The translations under genes were made by a program, and so were the position numbers. Below, in pieces: positions 17,102 to 25,854 of a stretch of DNA of 64,000 nt. The DNA is from Streptococcus sp. Marseille-Q0941 (GTDB taxonomy: Bacteria; Bacillota; Bacilli; Lactobacillales; Streptococcaceae): the NCBI RefSeq assembly GCF_943736975.1, contig NZ_CALSFO010000003.1, positions 1-64,000 of the forward strand. Direction: 5' to 3'. Within the stretch, counting starts at the first letter, position 1. Each line of letters starts with the position of its first letter. The notes below the pieces were generated by a model that was given only the letters and a program-made list of their open reading frames with translations, had not been told where the DNA came from and searched no databases.

Positions 17102-18319
17102 ATGGAAAAATACAACAATTGGAAACGAAAATTTTATGCAATATGGGCAGGGCAAGCAGTATCATTAATCACTAGTGCCATCCTGCAAATGGCGATTATT
17201 TTTTACCTTACAGAAAAAACAGGATCTGCGATGGTCTTGTCTATGGCTTCATTAGTAGGTTTTTTACCCTATGCGATTTTGGGACCTGCCATTGGTGTGC
17301 TAGTGGATCGTCATGATAGGAAGAAGATAATGATTGGTGCCGATTTAATTATCGCAGCAGCTGGTGCAGTGCTTGCTATTGTTGCATTCTGTATGGAGCT
17401 ACCTGTCTGGATGATTATGATAGTATTGTTTATCCGTAGCATTGGAACAGCTTTTCATACCCCAGCACTCAATGCGGTTACACCACTTTTAGTACCAGAA
17501 GAACAGCTAACGAAATGCGCAGGCTATAGTCAGTCTTTGCAGTCTATAAGCTATATTGTTAGTCCGGCAGTTGCAGCACTCTTATACTCCGTTTGGGATT
17601 TAAATGCTATTATTGCCATCGACGTATTGGGTGCTGTGATTGCATCTATTACGGTAGCAATTGTACGTATACCTAAGCTGGGTAATCAAGTGCAAAGTTT
17701 AGAACCAAATTTCATAAGGGAGATGAAAGAAGGAGTTGTGGTTCTGAGACAAAACAAAGGATTGTTTGCCTTATTACTCTTAGGAACACTATATACTTTT
17801 GTTTATATGCCAATCAATGCACTATTTCCTTTAATAAGCATGGAACACTTTAATGGAACGCCTGTGCATATTTCTATTACGGAAATTTCCTTTGCATTTG
17901 GGATGCTAGCAGGAGGCTTATTATTAGGAAGATTAGGGGGCTTCGAAAAGCATGTATTACTAATAACAAGTTCATTTTTTATAATGGGGACCAGTTTAGC
18001 CGTTTCGGGAATACTTCCTCCAAATGGATTTGTAATATTCGTAGTTTGCTGTGCAATAATGGGGCTTTCGGTGCCATTTTATAGCGGTGTGCAAACAGCT
18101 CTTTTTCAGGAGAAAATTAAGCCTGAATATTTAGGACGTGTATTTTCTTTGATCGGAAGTATCATGTCACTTGCTATGCCAATTGGGTTAATTCTTTCTG
18201 GATTCTTTGCTGATAAAATCGGTGTAAATCATTGGTTTTTACTATCAGGTATTTTAATTATTGGCATTGCTATAGTTTGCCAAATGATAACTGAGGTTAG
18301 AAAATTAGATTTAAAATAA
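17102..18319 (+). CDS. mef(E): Mef(E) macrolide efflux protein
   Basis: A 405-residue major facilitator superfamily pump with 12 predicted helices and the loop 2-3 motif GPAIGVLVDRHDRKK. It exports 14- and 15-membered macrolides with proton motive force, giving the M phenotype. It is followed after 119 bases by msrD and shares the inducible leader. The length equals known mef genes. I name it mef(E) because the surrounding element is mega; mef(A) from Tn1207.1 is ~90 percent identical and cannot be excluded from memory alone. Confidence 0.95.
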   Translation: MEKYNNWKRKFYAIWAGQAVSLITSAILQMAIIFYLTEKTGSAMVLSMASLVGFLPYAILGPAIGVLVDRHDRKKIMIGADLIIAAAGAVLAIVAFCMELPVWMIMIVLFIRSIGTAFHTPALNAVTPLLVPEEQLTKCAGYSQSLQSISYIVSPAVAALLYSVWDLNAIIAIDVLGAVIASITVAIVRIPKLGNQVQSLEPNFIREMKEGVVVLRQNKGLFALLLLGTLYTFVYMPINALFPLISMEHFNGTPVHISITEISFAFGMLAGGLLLGRLGGFEKHVLLITSSFFIMGTSLAVSGILPPNGFVIFVVCCAIMGLSVPFYSGVQTALFQEKIKPEYLGRVFSLIGSIMSLAMPIGLILSGFFADKIGVNHWFLLSGILIIGIAIVCQMITEVRKLDLK

Positions 18320-18339
18320 ACAATATTGGAGGAATATTT

Positions 18340-18360
18340 ATGTATCTTATTTTCATGTAA
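18340..18360 (+). CDS. msrD leader peptide MYLIFM
   Basis: A six-codon frame with a GGAGG site just upstream, coding MYLIFM then stop. This is the described MsrDL leader: erythromycin stalls the ribosome on it and exposes the msrD transcript. The following sequence (AATCGCAGGG and paired ATGCGATT) can form the attenuating hairpins. Confidence 0.9.
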   Translation: MYLIFM

Positions 18361-18438
18361 CTCTTCCTGCTAAAATCGCAGGGTTTTCCCTGCATACAAG
18401 CAAATGAAAGCATGCGATTATAGACAGGAGGAAATGTT

Positions 18439-19902
18439 ATGGAATTAATATTAAAAGCAAAAGACATTCGTGTGGAATTCAAAGGACGCGATGTTTTAGA
18501 TATAAATGAATTAGAAGTATATGATTATGACCGTATTGGTTTAGTAGGAGCAAATGGTGCTGGAAAAAGCACTTTACTCAGGGTACTTTTAGGAGAATTA
18601 ACTCCCCCAGGATGTAAAATGAATCGTCTGGGTGAACTTGCCTATATTCCCCAGTTGGACGAAGTAACTCTGCAGGAGGAAAAAGATTTTGCACTTGTAG
18701 GCAAGCTAGGTGTTGAGCAATTAAATATACAGACTATGAGCGGTGGTGAAGAAACAAGGCTTAAAATAGCACAGGCCTTATCGGCACAGGTTCATGGTAT
18801 TTTAGCGGATGAACCTACGAGCCATTTAGACCGTGAAGGAATTGATTTTCTAATAGGACAGCTAAAATATTTTACAGGTGCACTGTTAGTTATTAGCCAT
18901 GACCGCTATTTTCTTGATGAAATAGTAGATAAAATATGGGAACTGAAAGATGGCAAAATCACTGAGTATTGGGGAAACTATTCTGATTATCTTCGTCAGA
19001 AAGAGGAAGAACGTAAGAGCCAAGCTGCAGAATACGAACAATTTATTGCGGAACGTGCCCGATTGGAAAGGGCTGCGGAGGAAAAGCGAAAACAGGCTCG
19101 TAAAATAGAACAGAAGGCAAAAGGTTCTTCAAAGAAAAAAAGTACTGAAGACGGAGGGCGTTTAGCTCATCAAAAATCAATAGGAAGTAAGGAAAAAAAG
19201 ATGTATAATGCTGCTAAAACCCTAGAGCACAGGATTGCGGCCTTAGGAAAAGTAGAAGCTCCGGAAGGCATTCGCAGAATTCGTTTCAGGCAAAGTAAAG
19301 CATTGGAGCTCCATAATCCATACCCTATAGTCGGTGCAGAAATTAATAAAGTATTTGGGGATAAGGCTCTGTTTGAAAATGCATCTTTTCAAATTCCGTT
19401 AGGAGCAAAAGTGGCGTTAACTGGTGGTAATGGAATCGGAAAAACAACTTTAATCCAAATGATCTTAAACCATGAAGAAGGAATTTCTATTTCGCCTAAG
19501 GCAAAAATAGGTTACTTTGCACAGAATGGTTACAAGTACAACAGTAATCAGAATGTTATGGAGTTTATGCAGAAGGATTGTGACTACAATATATCAGAAA
19601 TTCGTTCAGTGCTAGCATCTATGGGGTTCAAACAGAACGATATTGGAAAAAGTTTATCTGTTTTAAGCGGTGGAGAAATTATAAAATTGTTGCTTGCTAA
19701 AATGCTCATGGGTAGATATAACATCCTAATAATGGATGAACCCAGTAACTTCCTTGACATACCAAGTTTAGAGGCTTTGGAAATACTAATGAAGGAGTAC
19801 ACCGGAACTATCGTGTTTATCACCCACGATAAACGATTACTCGAAAATGTAGCAGATGTAGTTTATGAAATTAGAGATAAGAAAATAAATCTGAAACATT
19901 AA
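18439..19902 (+). CDS. msr(D): MsrD (Mel) ABC-F ribosomal protection protein
   Basis: A 487-residue soluble ABC-F protein with two ATPase domains and no membrane segment. The first has [15 protein letters not shown]-like [10 protein letters not shown] and [10 protein letters not shown]. The second has [19 protein letters not shown] and [10 protein letters not shown]. The Lys/Glu-rich interdomain linker (about 185-275) reaches the peptidyl-transferase centre and dislodges macrolides and ketolides. ATG 18439 follows ACAGGAGGAAATGTT. It works with mef(E) and both are required for full resistance. Confidence 0.96.
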
Positions 19903-19990
19903 ATTTAAGGTAGTCGCTGGTCAGTATAGTCTGTTCTGGTTGGCGACTCCATTGTTAAAGAGTATAAAGACTTTAGATTTTATGAATATT

Positions 19991-20027
19991 AAAAATAGGA
20001 ACAGTCAATTGAACTGCTCCTATTTTT
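19991..20027. terminator. Bidirectional terminator between msrD and the SOS-type genes
   Basis: AATAGGAACAGT pairs with ACTGCTCCTATT around a short loop, with A and T runs on both sides. It separates msrD from the convergent genes and overlaps the last codons of the 20020 gene. Confidence 0.7.
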
Positions 20028-20319
20028 CTGCTAAATATATTGTAGTTTTCTTATATGTATAATGATAGATTAGCGGATTCTCATCTACGGTACTTACTTC
20101 AAATATGAAGAAGTGATCGCGGTTATCTCTGGACTTTTCCTTATTGAGGACAAAGTAATTCTTACGTGAAGTCGCCATTGTTTTTAGGATATCATCAGTT
20201 AGGAAGGTCAATGGAATATTCATGTTAGAGTAGCGGTAGAAGTCACGTTCAAAATCTTGGTAGCTCTCGCTATAATAGTCCATTTGTAGGTGATTACGCT
20301 GAAACTCAAGCTGATTCAT
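20020..20319 (-). CDS. DUF5960-like protein of the mega SOS cluster
   Basis: A 99-residue protein starting MNQLEFQRNH, in the series of small genes that follow umuC-like polymerases in streptococcal mobile elements. ATG 20319 lies inside the end of the preceding gene (overlap 14 bases), after GAGGTGCTC. It is rich in Tyr, Phe and charged residues with no catalytic motif that I can see. The role is unknown; location implies expression with a damage-inducible polymerase operon, now decayed upstream. Confidence 0.65.
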   Translation of the reverse strand: MNQLEFQRNHLQMDYYSESYQDFERDFYRYSNMNIPLTFLTDDILKTMATSRKNYFVLNKEKSRDNRDHFFIFEVSTVDENPLIYHYTYKKTTIYLAEK

Positions 20320-20674
20320 AGAGCACCTCCTCGACAAGTTCAATACTAATAATGTCTTTTAATTTCAAATTGATGTGACCTGTTGTAGTTTTTATCAAAA
20401 TGAAATCTTTGGTCAGACTTGGTATTGTTCCAGTGTAGGAAACACGCTTGTTTTTTTCAATCACTTGAATGCGTGTGCGTAGCTGCCCGGCGTATACTTG
20501 ACTGAGGAGTAATAATTTCTTCTCTAGTGATAAGTCAGACATGTACGTTACTTTGTTTGTATCATCAGAGAGTGCTGATGCATGTTCAGATAGGAAAAAG
20601 CCCATCCATTTTTGCATCTTTGTATCCTGGTACTCTCTTGCTGATTGAAATGGTAAATATGAACGGTCAATCAT
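20306..20674 (-). CDS. YolD-like protein
   Basis: A 122-residue protein with the YolD-like pattern: DRSYLPFQSAREY at the start, the central MSDLSLEKKLLLL and a beta-rich end TGTIPSLTKDFILIKT. YolD-like genes regularly follow Y-family polymerase genes (UvrX, UmuC) in Firmicutes plasmids and ICEs and are thought to modulate the polymerase. It overlaps the next gene and follows a 111-residue gene by 12 bases, so it is part of the same operon. Confidence 0.75.
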   Translation of the reverse strand: MIDRSYLPFQSAREYQDTKMQKWMGFFLSEHASALSDDTNKVTYMSDLSLEKKLLLLSQVYAGQLRTRIQVIEKNKRVSYTGTIPSLTKDFILIKTTTGHINLKLKDIISIELVEEVLYESA

Positions 20675-20686
20675 ATCAAATCCTTT

Positions 20687-21022
20687 CTATGCAGAGGCAA
20701 GGGTATTTTTATCAAATTGAATCGTAAAACCTTGAATTCCCCCACCTGTGTAACATTCTTTAAAGCGATTGATTACCTCAGTATAGATTATCACAGATGA
20801 GCTTGTTGGCTTAATGCTAAATGTAAATTCCAATGGTAATCGGTTTTCAGATTTAGCATGTACTAGTCGTATCGATATTTCAGTTGTTTTGAGTTTTCTC
20901 TGACGAAGTTTTGAAGTTGCTGTTTCAACGATTCCATGTAAAAATCTTTCAAGCATTTCAATATCATTACATCCTTTGCTACGGATTTCTGAAAATTGTA
21001 CTGTATTTTTTTCTTGTTTCAT
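20687..21022 (-). CDS. UmuC-associated 111-residue protein
   Basis: A small protein between the umuC remnant and the YolD-like gene. Its layout (ATSKLRQRKLKTTEISIRL, then CYTGGGIQGFTIQF) recalls the little-finger domain of Y-family polymerases, which grips DNA. The start overlaps the end of the polymerase remnant by 4 bases, so it was once translationally coupled. It may be a free-standing accessory of the polymerase. No enzymatic motif is visible. Confidence 0.6.
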   Translation of the reverse strand: MKQEKNTVQFSEIRSKGCNDIEMLERFLHGIVETATSKLRQRKLKTTEISIRLVHAKSENRLPLEFTFSIKPTSSSVIIYTEVINRFKECYTGGGIQGFTIQFDKNTLASA

Positions 21023-21449
21023 TTTAATCCCTCCAATCCACCCGCGGAATGACCACCGATAAGTTTACTGCGTTCAATATTTCTGGAACCTTCAGTTAGG
21101 ACGGTTCCTTTTTGTATGGCTAAAAAACCAAACTGTTCTCTGACAACATCAATAGCTGTCTGAAGTCTATTATCTTTTTCAATTTGTTCTACATCATCAA
21201 AGAGTGATAGTAGAGTATAGCTTTCATCTACGAAGCCACTATAAGATACACCAATTTGTCTCACTGCACCAGAGGTGTATTTTTTCGGAATAATACAAGT
21301 ACATGACTCACCATTGTTTTGGGGAGATTTGCGGGTTCAATTTTATTCTGAGCATTTATAGATTTTTTCATCTCAGTCCTAGAATAGCCAATATGAATAG
21401 AAACGACAGTAGTCAATACTAGGGCTACTGTTCCGTTCCACAGTATCAT
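21019..21449 (-). pseudogene. umuC/uvrX-like DNA polymerase V remnant
   Basis: Only the C-terminal third of a Y-family translesion polymerase remains. The first part reads VSIHIGYSRTEMKKSI and HVLVLFRK, then an A-run frameshift near 21280 moves coding to the frame of YTSGAVRQIGVSYSGFVDES and the tail IGGHSAGGLEGL. The catalytic palm with its acidic residues is missing. Published mega maps list these pieces as separate small ORFs; here they read better as one broken gene. Region 21450-21627 beyond it has no gene, only the mega end and the orf6 start fragment. Confidence 0.75.
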
Positions 21450-21627
21450 TTAAAAATCATTTTCACACCCTTTCGTCTATTAGTATAGAAGAAAGCTCTC
21501 AGCACACAATATCCACTTGTAGTTTATAATAACTATCTCCTCCTTTACACTTTAATTCAAATCTTTATTAAAAAATATTTCATCTTATTTAACAAGAAAC
21601 CATATTTATATAACAACATAAAATACA

Positions 21628-23547
21628 CTAAGTTATTTTATTGAACATATATCGTACTTTATCTATCCGACTATTTGGACGACGGGGCTGGCAAACAGGT
21701 TCACCGGTAGTAACATGGTACCCTTTTAACTCTGTTAAACAAACACTACGTCCATTTGTAAAGAAAGTTAAATCACTACGATATTCTTGAATACACCGAG
21801 CAGGGATTTCTCCACTAAGAATGACCTCATTATTTTTCAATTGAGTGTCTACGATGTTCGCACAATATTTAGGAGCATCGCTGTATGCTCGTGAAAGATA
21901 TTCCTGTGGCGCATAAATTTTAAAACTAAGATATGGCTCTAACAATTCTGTTCCAGCTTTTTTTAAGACTTGTTCCAATACAATAGGAGCAAGCATCCGA
22001 AAATCTGCTGGGGTACTAACAGGGCTATAGTATAAGCCATACTTAAAACAGATTTTACAGTCCGTCACATTCCAACCATACAATCCTTGTTCACAGCCAT
22101 AGCGTATCCCCTCCATAACTGCATTTTGAAACGATTGATTTAAGTATCCAAGAGAAACCGAGCTCTCATACTGTACTCCGCTCCCTAATGGAAGCTGTGC
22201 TACAGATAGACCAATGGAAGCCCAGAAAGGATTCGGTGGAACTTCGATGTGAATGGTATACTCTGCTTTTTTTAACGGTCTTTCCATATAAATGACTGTA
22301 GGCTCTTTTATTTCTATCTCCACATGATACTTTTCTTGCAGCAGAGCACAAGTCACTTCCATTTGTACTTTCCCTAAGAAAGAAAGTATGATTTCATGTG
22401 TCGCAGAATCCACATAATATCGCAGAAGCGGGTCACTGTCGGAGATTTCTAAAAGTGCATCAAGTAACATTTCCCTTTGTTGAGGTTTGCTCGGTTCAAC
22501 AGTCGTTTGCAGCAGAGGGAGGGGATTTTCAATTCTCTCTCTCTGTGGCAATAGCTTTGTATCTCCAAGAACACTATTTAACTTCAAAAACTCATTCTGC
22601 AAAATAACAATTTCCCCGGAATAAGCCTTATCGATTTTACATAATTCACCATTTATTGAAGTATACATTTCTGTAATTTTTATTTTTTCCTTTTCCGATA
22701 TTCTAACCGAATCTCGCAAATGCAGTACGCCACTATAAAGACGTATATATGCAAGACGCTGTCTTTTTTCCGAATACTCAATTTTGAAAACTTTTCCGCA
22801 AAGTTCAGACTGACCTCGATGTGTTGATGAATAAAATTTATTCGTAATAACTTCTATAAGGTTATCAATCCCTATATTACTTTTTGCACTTCCATGATAA
22901 AGAGGGAACAGAGAACAATTCTGAAATCTTATGCTTTCCTCTTGTTCGAGTTCCAATGCTTCTAATGATTTACCGGACATATATTTCTCTAAAAGGTCAT
23001 CGTTTCCCTCTATTACCGTATCCCATTGTTCAGATTCGGTAAAGTTCGTCACACACATATTAGGATACAGTTCTACCTTCTGTTTGATTACAATTTCGGC
23101 AGAAAGTTTCTCTTTAATATCCTGATAAACCGTTGATAAATCAATTCCATTTTGGTCAATCTTATTGATAAAAAAGATTGTGGGAATCCCCATTTTCCTA
23201 AGTGCATGAAATAATATACGAGTTTGTGCTTGTACGCCATCTTTTGCAGAAATCAGTAGAATTGCCCCATCTAAAACTGATAATGAACGATATACTTCTG
23301 CTAAGAAATCCATATGTCCTGGCGTGTCTATGATGTTCACCTTCGTATTTTCCCACTGAAAAGAGGTTATTCCTGTCTGAATTGTAATTCCTCTCTGACG
23401 TTCTAAAAGCGTATTATCCGTCCTCGTTGTACCTTTGTCCACGCTTCCTAATTCTGTAATCGCTCCACTGTTATATAATAAGCTTTCTGTTAAGGTAGTT
23501 TTTCCTGCATCAACATGAGCTAAAACTCCAATATTAATAATTTTCAT
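21628..23547 (-). CDS. tet(M): TetM ribosomal protection protein
   Basis: A 639-residue EF-G-like GTPase that removes tetracycline from the 30S subunit. It has the GTP-binding motifs AHVDAGKTT (G1), RGITI (switch I), DTPGHMDF (G3) and NKIDQNG (G4), and the C-terminal domain IV loop region ending YMFNKIT. ATG 23547 (MKIINIG) is chosen: it follows GGAGGAAAATCAC and gives exactly the family length; the in-frame codon at 23562 lies upstream of that site. Expression is controlled by the leader and attenuator upstream. Confidence 0.98.
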   Translation of the reverse strand: MKIINIGVLAHVDAGKTTLTESLLYNSGAITELGSVDKGTTRTDNTLLERQRGITIQTGITSFQWENTKVNIIDTPGHMDFLAEVYRSLSVLDGAILLISAKDGVQAQTRILFHALRKMGIPTIFFINKIDQNGIDLSTVYQDIKEKLSAEIVIKQKVELYPNMCVTNFTESEQWDTVIEGNDDLLEKYMSGKSLEALELEQEESIRFQNCSLFPLYHGSAKSNIGIDNLIEVITNKFYSSTHRGQSELCGKVFKIEYSEKRQRLAYIRLYSGVLHLRDSVRISEKEKIKITEMYTSINGELCKIDKAYSGEIVILQNEFLKLNSVLGDTKLLPQRERIENPLPLLQTTVEPSKPQQREMLLDALLEISDSDPLLRYYVDSATHEIILSFLGKVQMEVTCALLQEKYHVEIEIKEPTVIYMERPLKKAEYTIHIEVPPNPFWASIGLSVAQLPLGSGVQYESSVSLGYLNQSFQNAVMEGIRYGCEQGLYGWNVTDCKICFKYGLYYSPVSTPADFRMLAPIVLEQVLKKAGTELLEPYLSFKIYAPQEYLSRAYSDAPKYCANIVDTQLKNNEVILSGEIPARCIQEYRSDLTFFTNGRSVCLTELKGYHVTTGEPVCQPRRPNSRIDKVRYMFNKIT

Positions 23548-23562
23548 GTGATTTTCCTCCAT

Positions 23563-23649
23563 TCAAAAACCCAAAAGGGCATAAAAATCCCAGTGATAAA
23601 TACTTTTATCACTGGGATTTTTATGCATAACCATAGGTATACAAAGCAT
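23563..23649 (-). CDS. orf12: tet(M) leader peptide (Orf12)
   Basis: A 28-codon frame immediately upstream of tet(M), beginning MLCIPMVMHKNPSDKS and ending LLGF. It is the known Orf12 leader. Its coding sequence spans the strong hairpin CCCAGTGATAA / TTATCACTGGG (about 23590-23621). Charged-tRNA availability and tetracycline influence ribosome position here and thereby read-through into tet(M) and on to orf7/orf8 and xis/int. Confidence 0.9.
   Translation of the reverse strand: MLCIPMVMHKNPSDKSIYHWDFYALLGF
23590..23621 (-). terminator. tet(M) attenuator hairpin
   Basis: A near-perfect stem of 12 base pairs (AATCCCAGTGAT-type arms) followed on the minus strand by GGGATTTTTATG. It lies within the leader frame. 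A second, longer inverted repeat (GGTATTCTTAAA near 23690 and TTTAAGAATACC near 23775) can also fold the leader RNA. Confidence 0.8.
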
Positions 23650-23825
23650 ACAGATATTCTCTGGATACTTTAGAATCACATGATAAAGGTATTCTTAAAC
23701 TGGGTACAAAAAACTAAGCCCTCCTAAAAAAGGACATCTAATTATTTGTTCCCGCTATCAAATTGACAGTTTATTTAAGAATACCTTGCCGCATATTTAT
23801 TAACTCCTTTTAAATAGTCACTTAA

Positions 23826-23854
23826 ATTATAGCACGTAAGAGCATATTTGTAAA
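23826..23854 (-). promoter_or_regulatory. tet(M) promoter
   Basis: On the minus strand TTTACA is followed by a 17-base spacer and a perfect TATAAT. Transcription runs left through the leader into tet(M). Confidence 0.88.
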
Positions 23855-23923
23855 GGAATCTCCAATTTTTTATCAAAAAGAGTACATGATTACAAAGTAT
23901 CTGTAATCATGTACCAATATTTG

Positions 23924-24838
23924 TTATTTTACAATCTTCCAATTACTCCCGTTCTTTTCAAGTACCAAATCAAATTGAGATACCTGCGTTGCTTTGGTCT
24001 GCTGGTCGATATACTCCACTGTCAGCGATACCGTGACTTGATTATCCTTACGATTGTGAATAGGATTTACCAGTTCTTGAAAGATGTACTCTTTTCCGAT
24101 TGGTTTTAATATCCCGTCATTCACATAGTAGGAAAGTTCACTGGCTGTCGCTGTAGGATAGAGCTTGAAGAACGTCGTTAAAAACTCATTGATTTCATTG
24201 GTTGTGATGGAATCAACCGTCCCCTCACTTTCAATGGCTTTTGGTTTATAACTTGATTTCTTAGGTATGTTGGTAATGGTCGGATTCTTAACCAGTACCA
24301 TATTTCCAGAACCATCTACATAGACACTCACTATATAAGCAGAGTGGACGGTCTTTGTATTTTCTCCCTCTGTAATGAGCTGGTCTACACTGTAGGTTAC
24401 ATTAAACTCATTGTCGCCAGTTGGCTCTACCGTCCATATCTGAAATCCTCTTACAGAAGACGATACAGGAATATCTTTGCGTACTGTATCAACATTGAGA
24501 GCTTGAAGTTCATCTGTCAGATAGCCTTTTAGACTTTCCATTCGATTATCAATGGACTTATCGGATTGCTCCCATGAATAGTAGACTTTCGCAAAGTTCT
24601 CTACAAAATTTTCTACATGATGAGTATCAACGTATTCCTTTTCTATGATAGTTGTTTCGTGAATAGTATGAGTATCTATAGCTGTAAAGTGCTTGAATAT
24701 CGCAAAGCTGAAACTAAGCCCTAAAAGTACCCACAAGGCAATCACAACCTTTTTATGAGGATTGACCTTATAGACACGAGGTTTCTTTTCCTTTGGTATC
24801 TGTTTTTCTTTATTCTGATTTTTTCTAAATTTCATCAT
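23924..24838 (-). CDS. orf13: Tn916 Orf13, TcpC/VirB8-like transfer protein
   Basis: About 304 residues: a basic cytoplasmic N-terminus, one membrane helix (VVIALWVLLGLSFSFAIF), and two tandem NTF2-like domains outside. This is the TcpC/ConG-class scaffold of Gram-positive type IV secretion, the counterpart of VirB8. ATG 24838 is favoured (AAAGGAAGATTTA upstream); an earlier in-frame start at 24856 would overlap orf14. It is the last of the transfer genes, adjacent to the tet(M) promoter region. Confidence 0.9.
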   Translation of the reverse strand: MMKFRKNQNKEKQIPKEKKPRVYKVNPHKKVVIALWVLLGLSFSFAIFKHFTAIDTHTIHETTIIEKEYVDTHHVENFVENFAKVYYSWEQSDKSIDNRMESLKGYLTDELQALNVDTVRKDIPVSSSVRGFQIWTVEPTGDNEFNVTYSVDQLITEGENTKTVHSAYIVSVYVDGSGNMVLVKNPTITNIPKKSSYKPKAIESEGTVDSITTNEINEFLTTFFKLYPTATASELSYYVNDGILKPIGKEYIFQELVNPIHNRKDNQVTVSLTVEYIDQQTKATQVSQFDLVLEKNGSNWKIVK

Positions 24839-24852
24839 TAAATCTTCCTTTC

Positions 24853-25854
24853 TCATTGTTTGATTCGTCCTGCTCCCACTAAATGCTGTTGCCAGTAGGG
24901 GCTTGTTAAGTCGGCATAACCGATTGGGTCGCCTGCATGAAACATACGGTTATTGCCAAGGTATATCCCAACATGAGTAATATAAGAGCCAGCGTTATAG
25001 GTAGAATGAAAGAAAACCAAATCGCCAGCTTGTGCTTCCGATAGTGGGATATGCTGGGTCACATCATATTGCTGTTGTGCGGTTCGTGGTAAGTTAATTC
25101 CAGCTTTTCCATACGTCCATTGTGTCAGTCCGCTACAATCAAAAGAAGTAGTCGGGGAAGCTCCACCGTAAACGTATCGCCAGCCCTCATATTTCAGTGC
25201 TTCGTCCATGATGGCTTGTACCGTATCATCATCAAACTCTGTTGTGACAAGATACTGCGTTACCAGTTGCACATAAAACATATTGCCATAGTTGTATCGC
25301 CAGCCCCCATTGATAGGTATGGCTATGGGATTGGGGTAAGACACTTTTTCGCCACCTGAATACTCTTTTGAGAAACTTTGAGCCAGTTCAAAGGTATATT
25401 TATTTCCACGATTAGCCACATACCCTAAGAAACCACCACCATAATTGTAGGACTGGATAACCGATTCTAAATCTACACTGAGCCTTTCGCTACTGGCTAA
25501 TAATTCACTGAAATACTTCACACCTTGCTTAATGGATTCTTCTGTACTCAATGAATTAGGTGGAAGACCGAGGGATTCCGAGGACTGCATAACATCTTCC
25601 GCAGTACCGCCCGATTCCACCTGTATAATCGCAAGAAGTATGTTGACATATTCTTCAACGCCATATTCTTTGGCATATTTTTCTACCATAGGCTTATGAG
25701 CCAGCACTTCTGCGGAAACATTCACACCTCCATAATGAATATTGGAAATTCCGCTGTCCTGTTCATCTGAAAATAAAATGGCAACAAACAGAAGCAGTGA
25801 GAAGACCATCAAGAATAATCCAGAACCACCAATCACTAAAGTTTTCAACTTCAT
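24853..25854 (-). CDS. orf14: Tn916 Orf14, bifunctional cell-wall hydrolase
   Basis: A 333-residue exported protein with an N-terminal membrane anchor (LVIGGSGLFLMVFSLLLFVA), a lysozyme-like transglycosylase domain (about 60-180; ILAIIQVESGG with the catalytic Glu, and SYNYGGGF) and an NlpC/P60 peptidase domain (about 215-333; FDCSGLTQW with catalytic Cys, GHVG-like THVGIYLG with His). It cuts peptidoglycan locally so the conjugation channel can pass. It overlaps orf15 by 4 bases. Confidence 0.95.
   Translation of the reverse strand: MKLKTLVIGGSGLFLMVFSLLLFVAILFSDEQDSGISNIHYGGVNVSAEVLAHKPMVEKYAKEYGVEEYVNILLAIIQVESGGTAEDVMQSSESLGLPPNSLSTEESIKQGVKYFSELLASSERLSVDLESVIQSYNYGGGFLGYVANRGNKYTFELAQSFSKEYSGGEKVSYPNPIAIPINGGWRYNYGNMFYVQLVTQYLVTTEFDDDTVQAIMDEALKYEGWRYVYGGASPTTSFDCSGLTQWTYGKAGINLPRTAQQQYDVTQHIPLSEAQAGDLVFFHSTYNAGSYITHVGIYLGNNRMFHAGDPIGYADLTSPYWQQHLVGAGRIKQ

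Larger units (their letters stand above)
15998..21506 (+). mobile_element. mega (macrolide efflux genetic assembly)
   Basis: About 5.5 kb, matching the known mega size. It carries mef(E) and msrD with their leader peptides on the plus strand, and the umuC-like remnant, 111-residue, YolD-like and DUF5960 genes on the minus strand. The boundaries are deduced from the split of Tn916 orf6: coding for the zinc-knuckle part ends at ~15997 and the gene's upstream part resumes at ~21507. A serine-recombinase tail lies at the left end. Exact ends may differ by one or two bases shared with the target. Confidence 0.88.
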
